A DNA stretch of 64,000 nt from Heliocidaris tuberculata (taxonomy: Eukaryota; Echinodermata; Echinoidea; Camarodonta; Echinometridae), in the NCBI GenBank assembly GCA_025618425.1, contig CM046832.1:68059707-68123706 (forward strand), written 5' to 3'. The translations under genes and the position numbers were made by a program. The notes under the pieces were generated by a model. That model searched no databases. It had not been told where the DNA came from and saw nothing but the letters and a program-made list of their open reading frames with translations. This document shows, piece by piece, positions 27,901-36,376 of the stretch (position 1 is the first letter of the stretch; every line of letters begins with the position of its first letter).

Positions 27901-30900
27901 TGTTAGCCTTACATATTGTGTAATAGTTTAACAATGTAAAACAAGTGTCTCATCCACGTGTGTACATGTATGTGTTGTTCCATAAAGTAAGGGTGTTTTT
28001 TAATTCTCGCAGGCTCTCATTAAACCTCTATGAATCGACTTGATTCAATACAATATAAACTTATTTCAGTGTTTCTGATACATGTATATGCATAATCTTG
28101 CCACTCTACTAAAGATATAATGACTAGTGCTTAATTGTCTATCTCAAGAAAATAAGAGAAGGGCTCTTGTAGAAATTCTTCTACATCCATAGATAGACAA
28201 AATAAGGGAAGATCCTTTTTGTTTCCTTCTGAAATCATGAAAATCCAATTAATAGATGGATGAATGGAGAGTGAAGTCAGTGCTTAGAATGATGTATTGT
28301 AATGAATCATCAGTTGATAAACCAAAATACAGTATGCAAAATATATGTTTGGCTTGGTAAAGAGATTAACATACATACATGTATATTCATTCCTAATAAA
28401 TATTAGTATTGCAAATGCTTCTTTAAGAAAATAATATCATACCTAAGAAAAAAAAACAGACACCCTTCTTCTGAAGAATTTATAACTTGGGACTGGGAGC
28501 CATAAGGTGGTGTATATTAATGGTTCGCTAACAAAATCCACTACCAGACTTGATCTTTCTCTTTTATTAAAATGGGAAGCAAACAGATAACCTTTCTGCT
28601 TTCAATGCATATAAGATAGCTTAAAGAAATGTAGCATATAGAGACAGCTGAAGAAAAAGGCATATACTAGCTTTAGATCCTAATATTATGTTTATTTGTT
28701 AATAACTTTTAATGTTCATTTTGATGTCTGCATCTCACAATTTTTATGTGACATAGATGATGAAAGTATATTTATAGTTGGAAACTCAAATAGAGTAAAT
28801 ATAAGAACTAGAATACATAGTAATTATACAATGATATTTGTTAAAAAGAGAAGAAGAAAATGATTTCCAACATGCTCAATACTTCTACACTGACATTGTG
28901 TCAGGTTTCCAAATGTGCTTATAATAATGTGCATTTGTGATTACTTATAACATGAATAATGAATATGTGATGTTAGTTTGATTTGTTGGTATAATTATTT
29001 TGATTTACATGTTTAATAGATATTTCTTTTTTAACCTTGTAATTCTCTCTTTTTCGTTCAAATTTATGTGTGTTTTACAGGTTGCTAAACTTGTTCAGGA
29101 GCTGACGAATGCATCTACAGTTGTTCTGTTTGAGCTCATCCTTATAGCACATCAGGTAATAATAACGATAATATCAACTGCTGCTTCTTATATAGTACAT
29201 TTGCAGCTACAAGTCACTCTTTAGAGTGTGTTATTACACAAGTCATTTGATTTAATTACTATTCTGCATTTTACATTAAATTCTCTTCACTATTCTATTT
29301 TGAAGACAGATGTTATGTTCGTATAATTTTCTTTGTGTTGTAAAGCGCCTTGAGCATTTAATCAAAAATGGATAATGGTGCTATAGAAATCTTATGTATT
29401 ATTATTTTCGGAATTATGAACCTTCAGAATTATGAACCCTCAGAATTATGAACCCTATTTCATTTTTGGAATAATGAACCTTCAAAGTAATTCATCAGAT
29501 GTTCAGAATTATGAACCCCTTTTCATTTTCAGAATTATGAACCCCTTGCTATGGGAAATTTATGTTAACAAATTACAAACTTTCGGAATTATAACCTTTG
29601 GAAAACCAAACAGAAAAATGACATTTCAGCCACTTGCGATTTTACATGTTTGCAGCTTTGCACATGTTTTTCCAACTTCAGTAAATTTGTCAGCGACTTG
29701 GAACCCGTTTACCATGTAGGTGTACAGAAACAATATACATGTATATATTAAAAAGGCTTTGCTTTATGACATAAGTGCCTTGTTGGGTATTGAACTAGGT
29801 AATTTCACCCATTGCCTACGGGAAATGGGTGGTCCCTGTGCAAGGCTATGGGAATGGGAGAATTCAATTGTCAGCAGGTTAAGATAATGTTAAGTTATAT
29901 GATAATGAAAATGGAGTTGGTTTAGTAGTCCAGTCTCGGGTCAAACATTAGTGATTCAAGGTTCAGTATTTAGTCGCATCTTTCCATTGGTAACATGAAA
30001 GGTTGGTGCCAAGATAATAATACCTTGTTGCAAAGGCGGTGGAATGTGGGGCTCAGACAATAGAAGTTGGGGGGCACCTTTTGTCCGCAAAACAAAAGGA
30101 ACCCCCACTTCCATGGTTGGAACCCGACGTTACGCCACCTCTTCCTTGGTTGAAACATATCTGCAAAGCCACTGCTGGCGTGACTTGTTGTCAACATTTG
30201 TCTGTTAATACCCGAAGTGGCTATTGTTTGACATGACAATATATATAACCCCAAAAGATTTCTGTGATTTTAATATAACCAGTTGTGAAGAAAATAAATC
30301 ATTTTAGTATCTGATGTATATGTACTTTGTACTTGTGCTTCCTTTTGCTTCTATGTAGTCAAACTGGGGAAGTGGAGAGGGCAAGTTCTTCAATATATGC
30401 TGGCTTGTGAGAGTGTTAGAGACCATGCAAACAACTCTGGTAAGATGATTTGCTAGTTTCCTCATCTCATTATAGTTGTTTTTATTAAAGGGAAAGTTTC
30501 AAAATAAAAACAACAAAGAAAACATAGCATTTTAAGGAATGGTACATGTTTCGGAGTCATGCAAACTCCATCGTCAGCCTGAAATTTTTACAACAGAATC
30601 AACTCTATATTTACTCTCTGATTACAAAGAAAATCTAAACCAACATGAGTGAATAAGTATACTGTATGTCATGAATTCAGGTAATAGGGTGAAGGACATG
30701 ACTGGTCAATGACATGAATGGACAATACCTTAATCAAATAGACAGCATTATTTGATAATTGTACACCTGTTGGTTGAGTTGTGGTTTGGTCCAGTTGATG
30801 TATAGACCTTCTTTTGAGTTGGAAATCTGTGTGGGCAGTATCTAAAATTTTGAAGCATTGTGTATCACATTCTGTTAGACTTTGCTTTGAAGACTAAGTG

Positions 30901-32899
30901 TTTCCAGATATTGGAGTTTTTGTTCTTCCCCAAGTGCTCCTGTACTCATGTTATGTAATGTTGATTACATAACACAAAGGGAAAGTCCTACCTGGTATTA
31001 AGCTGATTTGAATAAAAGAAGAAAGAGTAGAGAACCAGATTGTTGAAAGTTTGAGCAATCCAAAGAAATAAGAAAGATATGAATTTTTGAAATTGTAATC
31101 AATCAAACACAAATTGGCAACTCAGTGACGTATGTTGCGAGCTCCTCTCCCATTTACTCAGTACAGAAAATTTCACAAATTTTCATTTTCTTAGTTTTTG
31201 ATGAAGGAATAGATATGTCTTTGTATATTGAATTGAATATTTTCTTCAGAGAAAATGGAAATTAATGATTTTTGGGGTACAGGGCAAATGGGAGAGGAGC
31301 GTGCAAAGTACGCGACAAAAATTCATAACTTTCTTATTTCTTGTCATATTTTGTTCAAACCTTCACTGTTCCTTTAATTTTTTTTTTTCTTTTATAACCA
31401 ACTTGTAATCAGGGTTTACTTCCTCTATAAGAGTTAGTGCAATAATAATCCACATTTACATCAAGGTGTATTTGCACTCCAACCGATCTGACTGTATCAA
31501 CAAGATGTGTACCACTTCCACTGTTTTGACACAGGTCCAAATTGATGATAGAATATAATACCTCATTTAGCCCTTATGATGCCATTAAGTTCACAAAGAT
31601 GAATCACAAATAAAAGTTTGTAAAACAGGTTTTTAGCCAAAGTGCCATTTTCTAATGTTCATCAAAATTTGTTCCATGATATCAGAATTTTGTGAAGAAA
31701 TATGAGCTTTTCTTTGTCCAGAAAGGTAAGGTACAATATAAAACTTTTAAACTGCCTATGGCATTGAAAGAAAGTGATTGCATGGGTACAACAAGAAGGT
31801 AGAAGAAATAAATTATCATAATAAAAGAATGAGAAAAAAACAAGCAGAATGACAAAATTTTACTGAAGGACACACATCAAAACAGAGTGATTTAAACCAT
31901 GCCATTGATCTCTTTATTACCTAATACTCTCTGTCCTTCAGCTGGACTTTGTAACGCGAGTACTAGCACAGGCCATGAAGCTCTTGATGCCATCTCGTCA
32001 TGAGACCCTGACTCCAAGTGATGCAGTCCTTCTCTTCCAGCAGTTCTTTGTCATCCAGACTCTGTTGGAGTACAGTCCTCAGGTGTCTGTCTATGTCAGG
32101 AACAACTACAATGAAGAATTCAGGTATGACATTTCTAGAAAAGATCCTTTCCCCATTTAGTCTTTTAAAGCTTATGAGATAATGCAACTTCTATGTTTTT
32201 AAACACAAATTTATAAATGAATATTCATAGATACACTTTTAATCAAATAGTGCAAAGTTCATGATGTTTTTGAAACTCTATAGCTACATATATAGCTACT
32301 TGTATTAACACATAACAGTACATGAATGTTAAGGTTTTGTCATAATCTTTACCATGAACTGACTTCAGCTGGGGTATGTAGTAATACGCAATTGAAATTT
32401 CTTTAAAGTCACCAAGGTTAAAGGTCAAAAGTCAATGGACAGTACATTTTGCATCTGCTGACTTCAACTGCTCATTTAGTTCTGTTTCACCAAATTACTA
32501 CCAAATCTTGGCAAGAGCTTCTATCTTTTCACTCAACTGTTAACCTTTTTTTATTTGGGGGGGGGCATCTCTATTGTTGATAAGCTGATTGTATTGTAAC
32601 TCAACTCGCCGTGTAAACTTTCAAAGTTATGTAAAATCTGGTTTATTGTTGCTGAATTGTTTAAAAACCCGAAAATTCATGCATACATGTAGCTTTAATA
32701 CTAGTACATCTTTTGAATAATATCAATTTTCCTTTTGTAATTATCACTCAGGTACTACGTGCAATCACCACACATTGTCAAGAAGCTGCCAAAAATCTAT
32801 CCTATCACACCCCAGACTCTGAGGATCATTGATGAAGTTCTCAGCCATGTCCTCCAGAAACCTGCCTCACTACTCAACAAAAAAACCAAGAAGAAATAG
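711..32899 (+). CDS. C12orf56: C12orf56 homologue, 11 coding exons, 748 aa
   Basis: Function unknown: in human this family is an uncharacterised ORF. Coding exons are 711-965, 16729-17673, 18345-18421, 19256-19397, 20032-20141, 21332-21421, 22824-22965, 29081-29155, 30359-30439, 31942-32123 and 32752-32899. All introns are GT-AG and all junction phases agree; the total of 2247 nt is exactly 749 codons including TAG. The start is the first ATG after an in-frame TAA at 663. Identity rests on recalled family features: an N-terminal block with RNSKLESFL, AYEPCIV, FKYVVLS and LTENPP, then EFPEFL and QHI. A Ser-rich, probably disordered insert fills roughly residues 110-375. The C-terminal half (about residues 376-748) is Leu-rich and probably helical. 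No signal peptide or membrane segment is evident. It seems somewhat longer than the human protein as I remember it, mainly because of the exon 2 insert. Small missed exons in the 6.1-kb intron 7 cannot be excluded. Confidence 0.85.
1125..2036. mobile_element. DNA transposon remnant with 9-bp target duplication
   Basis: Ends are AGGGTGTCCG and its exact complement CGGACACCCT. They are flanked by identical accggtagt at 1116-1124 and 2037-2045. A 9-bp duplication is typical of MULE/Mutator-type elements, although 8 bp plus a chance match would suit hAT. No transposase ORF, so it is non-autonomous. A second element (1140-1354) is inserted just inside its left end. Confidence 0.8.
1140..1354. mobile_element. 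MITE nested in the left end of the 1125-2036 element
   Basis: Imperfect terminal repeats begin GGTGACACGACATTTGCTCC at the left and, reverse-complemented, GGTTCCATGACATTTGCTCC at the right. The 8-bp duplication ccgaagtc lies at 1132-1139 and 1355-1362. Eight bp suits hAT. Inside is a telomere-like tract of ttaggg/ttaggttt units (about 1255-1300). Confidence 0.8.
3043..3710. repeat. Long imperfect hairpin (foldback), about 280-370 bp arms
   Basis: The left arm 3043-3410 is complementary to the right arm 3436-3710, with a loop of about 25 bases. Outermost matches are gtcaaaatttcacagaa and ttctgtgaaattttgac. Innermost are 20-bp arms (3391-3410 with 3436-3455). The left arm carries about 95 extra bases near 3280-3375. 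The ORFs read from it on both strands are mirror translations of the same repeat, not genes. Confidence 0.85.
4381..4749. mobile_element. hAT-type MITE, 369 bp
   Basis: Ends are CAGGGGCGTTGATT and AATTGACGCCCCTG. The 8-bp target duplication atagacag is perfect at 4373-4380 and 4750-4757. Terminal repeats starting CAGGGGCG plus an 8-bp duplication are hAT hallmarks. Internally there are runs of G and C and no transposase. Confidence 0.9.
4859..4923. repeat. Short inverted repeat
   Basis: aaagaacaacagattt pairs with aaatctgttgttcttt across a loop of about 32 bases. Probably a solo MITE hairpin. Confidence 0.7.
6131..6154. repeat. (ACATGT)n microsatellite
   Basis: About four tandem copies of the self-complementary hexamer acatgt. 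It is the longest perfect run of a motif scattered singly through the first 38 kb. Confidence 0.85.
7188..8213. mobile_element. GCGTA-rich non-autonomous DNA element with 12-bp flanking repeats
   Basis: The ends taagcctctttcacaccggg and, reverse-complemented, taaaggggctttcacaccgg are terminal inverted repeats. The flanks carry gatctatagtct at 7176-7187 and 8214-8225. The interior is a partial tandem duplication: the segment from about 7250 (tacgcgcaggaccggcgtag) to 7729 recurs at 7731-8213 (tacgcgcaggatcggcgtag), so the right terminus is present twice. Base use is unlike the surroundings, dominated by gcgta/tacgc pentamers. Its open frames (for example 7179-7697 minus) are by-products of this composition. 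The superfamily is unclear. Confidence 0.8.
8455..8935 (+). repeat. Two diverged tandem copies of a unit of about 240 bp
   Basis: Copy 1 (about 8455-8670) and copy 2 (about 8700-8935) share, in the same order: ccggact/ggagttcat, cagctca, gccgtga, agagaagaat, tgatcag/taatcag, aagtccata and ccactcac/tcactcac. No ORF and no RNA-gene signature recognised. Confidence 0.7.
9205..9615. other. GC- and CpG-rich island within intron 1
   Basis: About 400 bp with many CpG dinucleotides (for example gtcgacggcgacgatgg), bordered abruptly by AT-rich DNA. Overlapping ORFs of 102 aa (+) and 113 aa (-) exist but resemble nothing I know and are expected at this GC content. It could be a retroelement fragment, a recent insertion or an unmethylated regulatory island. 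Confidence 0.5.
11121..12017. mobile_element. Non-autonomous DNA transposon, 897 bp, 8-bp TSD
   Basis: Terminal inverted repeats of about 43 bp with at most a few mismatches (beginning CCCGGGGGGCCACTCAGGTA). The target duplication tgtcggat is perfect at 11113-11120 and 12018-12025. The left subterminal part has repeated blocks of cccc[t/c]taa plus ggatttcgcgtg or caggtttg (about 11178-11345). No transposase. Eight bp suits hAT; the CCCGGGGGGCC end is unusual for it. Confidence 0.9.
12078..12150. repeat. Hairpin-forming inverted repeat
   Basis: ggtgactgg...actattttct pairs with agaaaatagt...ccagtcacc around a loop of about 18 bases. Similar in size to other solo hairpins in the window. Confidence 0.75.
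12813..13626. mobile_element. TTAA-flanked (piggyBac-like) MITE, long copy
   Basis: Starts CCCTTTCAGGAC after ttaa (12809-12812) and ends GGAAGGG before tcaa (a mutated ttaa, 13627-13630). Both ends are homologous to the copy at 25536-25942. The interior is longer and includes a (tatata)n tract and tta/ttg repeats. No transposase. Confidence 0.75.
13913..13974. repeat. Solo hairpin, GCCAGAAGGGCA family, copy 1
   Basis: ctgagtgccagaagggca...gttaact pairs with agttaac...gctcttcttgctctcag. Same family as 34916-34976 and 36014-36376. Confidence 0.75.
15465..15800. repeat. Inverted-repeat element containing a 22-bp perfect palindrome
   Basis: The left end cttgtggtttcaaaacttta and the right end (reverse complement cttgtggtttctaaacttga) match over about 24 bp. 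The right side carries a second, internal copy (about 15715-15750). The palindrome core TTGTTTCGGGCCCGAAACAA lies at 15509-15528. A target duplication was not identified. Confidence 0.7.
16729..17673 (+). CDS. C12orf56: C12orf56 homologue, coding exon 2 (residues 86-400)
   Basis: The acceptor ctctttag|gtc joins in phase 0 to give VELVNEFPEFLNG, which continues the conserved N-terminal block. After QHIFIKYHAKH the exon enters a Lys/His/Gly-rich stretch and then about 230 residues rich in Ser, Pro, Asp and Arg, including SDSDSED. This is low complexity and likely disordered, with many potential phosphorylation sites. The end returns to conserved sequence (LYIISLSSPMLMHLRSSWNN). The donor is att|gtaagt at 17674, a strong consensus. 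A +1-frame ORF overlapping the end (17655-17912) is a shadow. Confidence 0.85.
18345..18421 (+). CDS. C12orf56: C12orf56 homologue, coding exon 3 (residues 401-426)
   Basis: A 77-nt exon after acceptor tgcttctag, ending tcaag|gtatat in phase 2. It encodes KTTLMTDQEIAERLKPTSG and a short Ser/Gly/Lys tail. It is the shortest internal exon apart from exon 8. It is included because it reads open in the only frame that joins exons 2 and 4 and has good splice sites. Confidence 0.78.
19256..19397 (+). CDS. C12orf56: C12orf56 homologue, coding exon 4 (residues 426-473)
   Basis: The acceptor tttctgtcag|agctc completes an AGA (Arg) codon split with exon 3. The encoded segment is probably helical, with LERKFAQLKQEIL then LFSLVQELL and KYFVLKKLFWK. 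The donor aag|gtaaac at 19398 leaves phase 0. Confidence 0.85.
20032..20141 (+). CDS. C12orf56: C12orf56 homologue, coding exon 5 (residues 474-510)
   Basis: A polypyrimidine tract and ttttgcag acceptor precede QPDLFNFILQQLQRYL. The exon ends in a basic loop (EKGKQHRADEL) and a split GA|A Glu codon before donor gtaaga. This short exon reads open only in the frame that fits both neighbours. Confidence 0.84.
21332..21421 (+). CDS. C12orf56: C12orf56 homologue, coding exon 6 (residues 510-540)
   Basis: The acceptor taatctttcag|attgg completes the Glu codon. The exon encodes LAILLIETLGLMF and EVLPGRLDFIKAN, an amphipathic helix followed by a charged segment. The donor acag|gtatgc is in phase 2. 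Confidence 0.84.
22166..22336 (+). repeat. (TC)n-rich pyrimidine tract
   Basis: Impure tct/ctct run of about 170 bp. The 81-aa Leu/Ser-rich ORF read through it is an artefact. Confidence 0.9.
22393..22567. repeat. Compound inverted repeat
   Basis: The outer arms gtgcatggtctattatgcac and (right) gtgcataaatagaacatgcac are imperfectly complementary. The inner arms aaattatccc/gggataattt, gtgcag/ctgcac and tttcacc/ggtgaaa surround a ggccacaggcc apex. Probably a foldback MITE. Confidence 0.7.
22824..22965 (+). CDS. C12orf56: C12orf56 homologue, coding exon 7 (residues 540-587)
   Basis: The acceptor ctccaacag|tggt completes an AGT Ser codon. The sequence reads GKAALDLLVVLTCLPEIP then RWRPPRTKAQSLGLV, a hydrophobic helix followed by a basic proline-containing loop. 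The donor is gag|gtatgc, phase 0. The following intron (22966-29080) is the second largest in the gene. Confidence 0.86.
23611..23784. mobile_element. 174-bp pogo/Tigger-like MITE, copy 1
   Basis: Ends CAGTTAACCTTGCATAA and TTATGCAAAGTTAACTG, flanked by TA on both sides. The interior has repeated (a)taagtcga(a) motifs. Same length as the copy at 37041-37214. The TA target and CAGT start suit the Tc1/mariner/pogo group. Confidence 0.88.
25536..25942. mobile_element. TTAA-flanked (piggyBac-like) MITE, short copy
   Basis: CCCTTTCAGGAC and GTCTCGAAAGGG ends lie between intact ttaa at 25532-25535 and 25943-25946. Homologous over both ends to 12813-13626. Confidence 0.82.
29081..29155 (+). CDS. 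C12orf56: C12orf56 homologue, coding exon 8 (residues 588-612)
   Basis: Exactly 25 codons between acceptor gtgttttacag and donor cag|gtaata, symmetric phase 0-0, so it could be skipped without a frameshift. It encodes VAKLVQELTNASTVVLFELI, strongly helical and Leu/Val-rich. Confidence 0.82.
29325..29410 (+). mobile_element. Non-LTR retroelement (LINE/SINE) 3' tail fragment
   Basis: The string gtaaagcgccttgagca, then ggtgctatagaaatcttatg and a tattattatt tail, resembles the conserved 3' end of many metazoan L2/CR1-type LINEs and their SINEs (aagcgctttgag ... ggcgctatataaat ... (att)n). No coding part recognised. Confidence 0.65.
29404..29535 (+). repeat. Degenerate minisatellite, cagaattatgaaccct unit
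   Basis: About six copies of a 15-17 bp motif (cagaattatgaaccc and variants), the first three adjacent and the others spaced by short T-rich stretches. It starts directly after the retroelement tail. Confidence 0.8.
30359..30439 (+). CDS. C12orf56: C12orf56 homologue, coding exon 9 (residues 613-639)
   Basis: 27 codons, phase 0-0, between acceptor gcttctatgtag and donor ctg|gtaaga. It encodes SNWGSGEGKFFNICWLVRVL and a short tail. Like exon 8 it is symmetric and skippable. Confidence 0.82.
30975..31380. repeat. Inverted repeat (foldback element) in intron 9
   Basis: The left arm includes aagaaataagaaagatatga and gagctcctctcccattt. The right arm includes their complements (tcataactttcttatttctt and aaatgggagaggagc). 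Arms are about 130-150 bp. The ends look like aaagggaaag / cctttaat. Confidence 0.7.
31942..32123 (+). CDS. C12orf56: C12orf56 homologue, coding exon 10 (residues 640-700)
   Basis: The acceptor ctgtccttcag opens LDFVTRVLAQAMKLLMPSRH, then a Leu/Phe-rich helix (AVLLFQQFFVIQTLLEY) and VYVRNNYNEEF. The donor ttcag|gtatga splits an Arg codon, completed by the first base of exon 11. Confidence 0.86.
32752..32899 (+). CDS. C12orf56: C12orf56 homologue, last coding exon (residues 700-748)
   Basis: The acceptor ttatcactcag|gtac completes AGG. It encodes YYVQSPHIVKKLPKIYPITP, then TLRIIDEVLSHVLQKPASLL and a Lys-rich tail ending KKTKKK and TAG (32897-32899). The second half of this exon is repeated downstream (32931-33135). 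Confidence 0.88.
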
Positions 32900-33135
32900 A
32901 GATTGAGAGACTGACAGATGGATGGAGAGACAGACTCTGAGGATCATCGATGATGTCCTCAGCCATGCCCTACAAAAGCCTGCCTTACTACCGAACAAAA
33001 ACCCAAGAAGAAATGGAGATCGAGAGACTGACGGACAGACAGACAGACACTGAGGATACGTGATGAGGTTGCATCCTATAGAAGCCTGCTTCACAACCCA
33101 ACAAAAAATAAGAAGAAATAGAGATTGGGGAGATT
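32813..33135 (+). repeat. Tandem duplication of the last-exon 3' end
   Basis: Three diverged copies: 32813-32930 (118 bp, containing the real C-terminal codons and stop), 32931-33043 (113 bp) and 33044-about 33135 (degraded). Each begins cagac[t/a]ctgagg and contains an 'agaagaaat' block. In copy 2 the TAG has become TGG, and the copy still reads as a C-terminal-like peptide (IIDDVLSHALQKPALLPNK), but it lies after the gene's stop. The spacer ends in agac/ggac repeats, which may have mediated slippage. Confidence 0.9.
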
Positions 33136-33497
33136 AGTCATGTATTTATTTGCTGCTAAACCTTTAGCTATTCCCATTTGATATAGTAGTGCTGCATTAT
33201 TTTCTAAACGATAGAGTACCATGTGCTTTATCAACAAACAAAATTGTCAAACACCTTTTAACATTCCTGATATCTGTATTGAATTGTTTGCCATTATTAT
33301 CGCAGGTTTTGTTGTTGAATATCAGGAGGTATCTGAACATTTTTTTTTCTACTTTTCAAACAAATAACTCTTTTGTTAAACTGGAAACATCCTTTTGAGT
33401 TGTTCAGCTTCTGTATGTAAGCTGAATATATGACTTGCACCAGCACATGCAATGATAAACAGGGCATTAGATAATGATACAACAGTAGAATGTGTCT

Positions 33498-33503
33498 AAT
33501 AAA
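33498..33503 (+). promoter_or_regulatory. Candidate polyadenylation signal of the C12orf56 homologue
   Basis: A canonical AATAAA about 600 bp after the stop codon, followed within 40-60 bp by T-rich sequence. It is the first well-placed canonical hexamer I noticed downstream of the stop. Confidence 0.55.
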
Positions 33504-34915
33504 GTTATGGGTATTAAACACTTTGCCTATTGTATATTTCACATCTTTATTTAAAAGATAAAATAATCACAAACCTTTGTTCTGTAAAGTAGAGATACCA
33601 GTTGTTTTGCTCATAATAAGGAAATTATGAAAATATCCTTTCAACATTCAAATTACAGTTACTATAAGCACTTATTTATGCTAAACATTGGAGATTTCGT
33701 ACAAGCGAATCTTTAGATATGTGTACTTGACTGTTAGTTCATTCTTACTGCTTAAATAATTATTGATTGATTGATTGATTGATATTGATATCTTTTTGTG
33801 TTGACACCGTCTTTCTCAGAATATACTCCCTTAACAAGTGCCTTTGCAGAGGCAGAGATAACGCTGGATTCAACCTGTAGGGGAATGCATGTAAAATTAA
33901 AGTGAAATATATCATTTTGGTAGCTTAGGGACAAAATTATATTGTGTGACTCTTGAACTTAATGGAAGTCTTCATTTGTATGGACAATGAAGATTTAAGT
34001 AATTGATTCACATCAATACCAGTGTGTATGTCTGGGAGTTTTGTTCCATTGTGTATGTAGGTTATGCTATGGCATCTAGTGGCATGAACAAAAATGTCCA
34101 CTTGAAAATTGATTGTTAATTGCCTTCTCTTCAGTTGCCTTGTTTAATTCAAATGAAAGTTACAATGAAGATAGTTGTAAGTTTTTGAGATGTGTCACCT
34201 TGATTATAAGTGATTAATCGATTTTGGAAATGGTTGGTATTCCTTGTTAGTTTTAGTGATATGACTTTAGGTCAGTCTGCTGTGTAAATTTAGGTCTTTA
34301 ATGTATATCACAGTGAACATGTAAATATATATAAGAAATTGTAATGTTTTTAGATGCAAATATGAAATCCATTCTGTAGACCATTTTTGAATGATATGTG
34401 CCTAAATGATTTAATGGGGAGAGAGAAAATTTAGTTTTCCAATGAAACATGTATTACATGATATCACCTTGATTCTCGTTATGCCTGACTTGTGTGAATA
34501 ATTATGTGATTGTGGTGTCTTTTGTGTGATTTATCTTTATTTTATGAGCATGTGTTTTAAAATTGAAAAAGTATTGTAATTTTGTATGAATCTTCGTATA
34601 TCTTTGTATGAATCTTTGTATCTTTGTATGAATCTTCTAAAATCTTTTATAACCATTGTCTTTCGATTTCATTCCAATCCGTGCCATTTCTCTTAAAGGA
34701 AATCAATTTAAGAAGGCTGAGATATACTATTACAAAGAATTATTTTTTCGTACCAAAACTATAAGATTATCCGTAAAATGATATAATTACAGTGTAAAAT
34801 TAATGCCTCTAAATAGATTATGTATATTTATCAGATACTTCATCGAGATATTTATAAACCAGAAGAATATTTGTGATTTTATTTATGTTTAAAACACAGG
34901 ATTGAATATCGTTTG

Positions 34916-34976
34916 TTGAGAGCCAGAAAGGAAAGGCTTTTTAAAGGATGTAAGTTAATGCCCTTCTGGCTCTCAA
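34916..34976. repeat. Solo hairpin, GCCAGAAGGGCA family, copy 2
   Basis: ttgagagccagaa...ttctggctctcaa is a perfect terminal match. The apex differs from the other copies. Confidence 0.85.
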
Positions 34977-36013
34977 GGGACGACATATTCTACAGCAAAA
35001 CTGTTCACTCTGTAACAACATGAGCTTTCAACTGTCAATGTTCATTACATATAAAAAGTGTCTTGTGTTTACCTTAAATTAAACCTAGGTTGTAAAGGTC
35101 AGAAGCAGTTGTGTAGTCGAATTTAAATGGAGAGAAAACAGCACTAATTAATCTGAATGTAACATGATTAGTGTCAAAAGAGCTTGTATCTATTAGTTGT
35201 TGATTAATTGATATAACAAAGTAGAGGAAAAGCTTTTGAGTCACAACTACCTGCAAAGAGTATATATTTTGTTTATATTTATGAGCACAACTAATTTTAA
35301 GAACTTTTTCAGGGATACACATATGAAGAATGTTGGTAAACAGTGCAAGGTTTTCATCATAAAGGGGACCAATCTACAAAAATGATTTCTGTATAACCAG
35401 TATGTATAAAATCATCCAAAAGGAATCTTTCACTGGTATGCTATGGGTCAAAAGGTGAAGAGAAAGAGAAAGGAAAGGATAACATGAAAACATAAGAACC
35501 CTTTTTCATGACAGTGTGTTCAGGAAACCCAGTGAATAGAACTTAAGTCCAACATGAGCTCCTTGCACAAGGCTTTTAAATGTTATCCTTTATTTTCTTC
35601 ATACTCTATACCTGTTAACCCATAGAATGCCAGGTAACTTGTTTTGTGCATACTGGCTGTACACAATTATATTTCAGGTGATTGGTCTCATCTAACGTGT
35701 AGCTTAGAGTTATCTTTAGGGTCTTTTAATAGTGTTTAGAATATGAAATGATGTTCATTTTGCTCTCATTATCTGACATTGTATCTGACAAAATCTGTTG
35801 AGTCACATATTTAAAAACACTAACAACCAGTTGACTCCCTACGGGACAGGATGTTTTATGGCAGTCATTTTGATTCTATCACTTGCACTGTATTCCTGTT
35901 GAGGCTGTTCCCTCAAATTATGATTCTTACCAAAGTAGTTATATTTAAAGCACTTCTAAGGGCAGCACCAGAATATATCATGTAGAGTTCTCTAGTTCAT
36001 TACATATATTGTA

Positions 36014-36376
36014 TGTTTGGAGCCAGAAGGGCATTAACTTATATACTTTAAAGGGATACTCAACCGCAGATTGTGGACGTTTTTATGCCACGAGAGGGCA
36101 CTGTGTTCGTTACCTAAATGCCGTAGCCCTGCGAGGCGCAAACTTTGGACAGACTGGTTGCCGTGCAACATGCACGCTCACCCTGAGCTCGAGCTCTCGT
36201 GCGAGATTTGGTCGGCTTCCTGCAGTCCGAAATGTAATTGCAGTAGTCCAACGGACGCGTTCGAAGCACAAAATTTGTGTACGAGTGAACAGGGCTTATG
36301 CAATCCTGACTTTCCCCTCGGCCGCCTGGTGGCGTATTCCTTTAATACAGAGTTAATGCTCTTCTGGCTCCAAACA
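36014..36376. mobile_element. GCCAGAAGGGCA hairpin with an element inserted in its loop
   Basis: The outer perfect ends TGTTTGGAGCCAGAAG and CTTCTGGCTCCAAACA continue into gcattaactt / agttaatgc, as in the solo hairpins. Between them lie about 300 bp with their own inverted ends (ttaaagggatac and gtattcctttaa) and a possible 3-bp duplication (tac). The interior is GC-richer and gives the 105-115 aa ORFs, which I do not accept as genes. Confidence 0.75.

Larger units (their letters stand above)
17674..29080 (+). other. Introns 2-7 of the C12orf56 homologue
   Basis: Between coding exons 3-7 the introns are 0.7-1.4 kb and AT-rich. They hold polyG (about 19605-19620), a (CCCCCT)n run (20325-20352), a TC tract and an inverted repeat. 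Intron 7 (22966-29080) contains the two MITEs at 23611 and 25536 and otherwise no supportable feature. Confidence 0.75.

Noticed and set aside
29970..30254. 94-aa ORF (-) and 65-aa ORF (+)
   Set aside because: They fall in an intron stretch with short inverted motifs; no domain and no splice sites consistent with the host gene.
30535..30590. ctgacgatggagtt...actccgaaac motif on the minus strand, like a retroelement 3' hairpin
   Set aside because: Only the hairpin motif is visible; no adjacent reverse transcriptase or tail supports a retroelement call.
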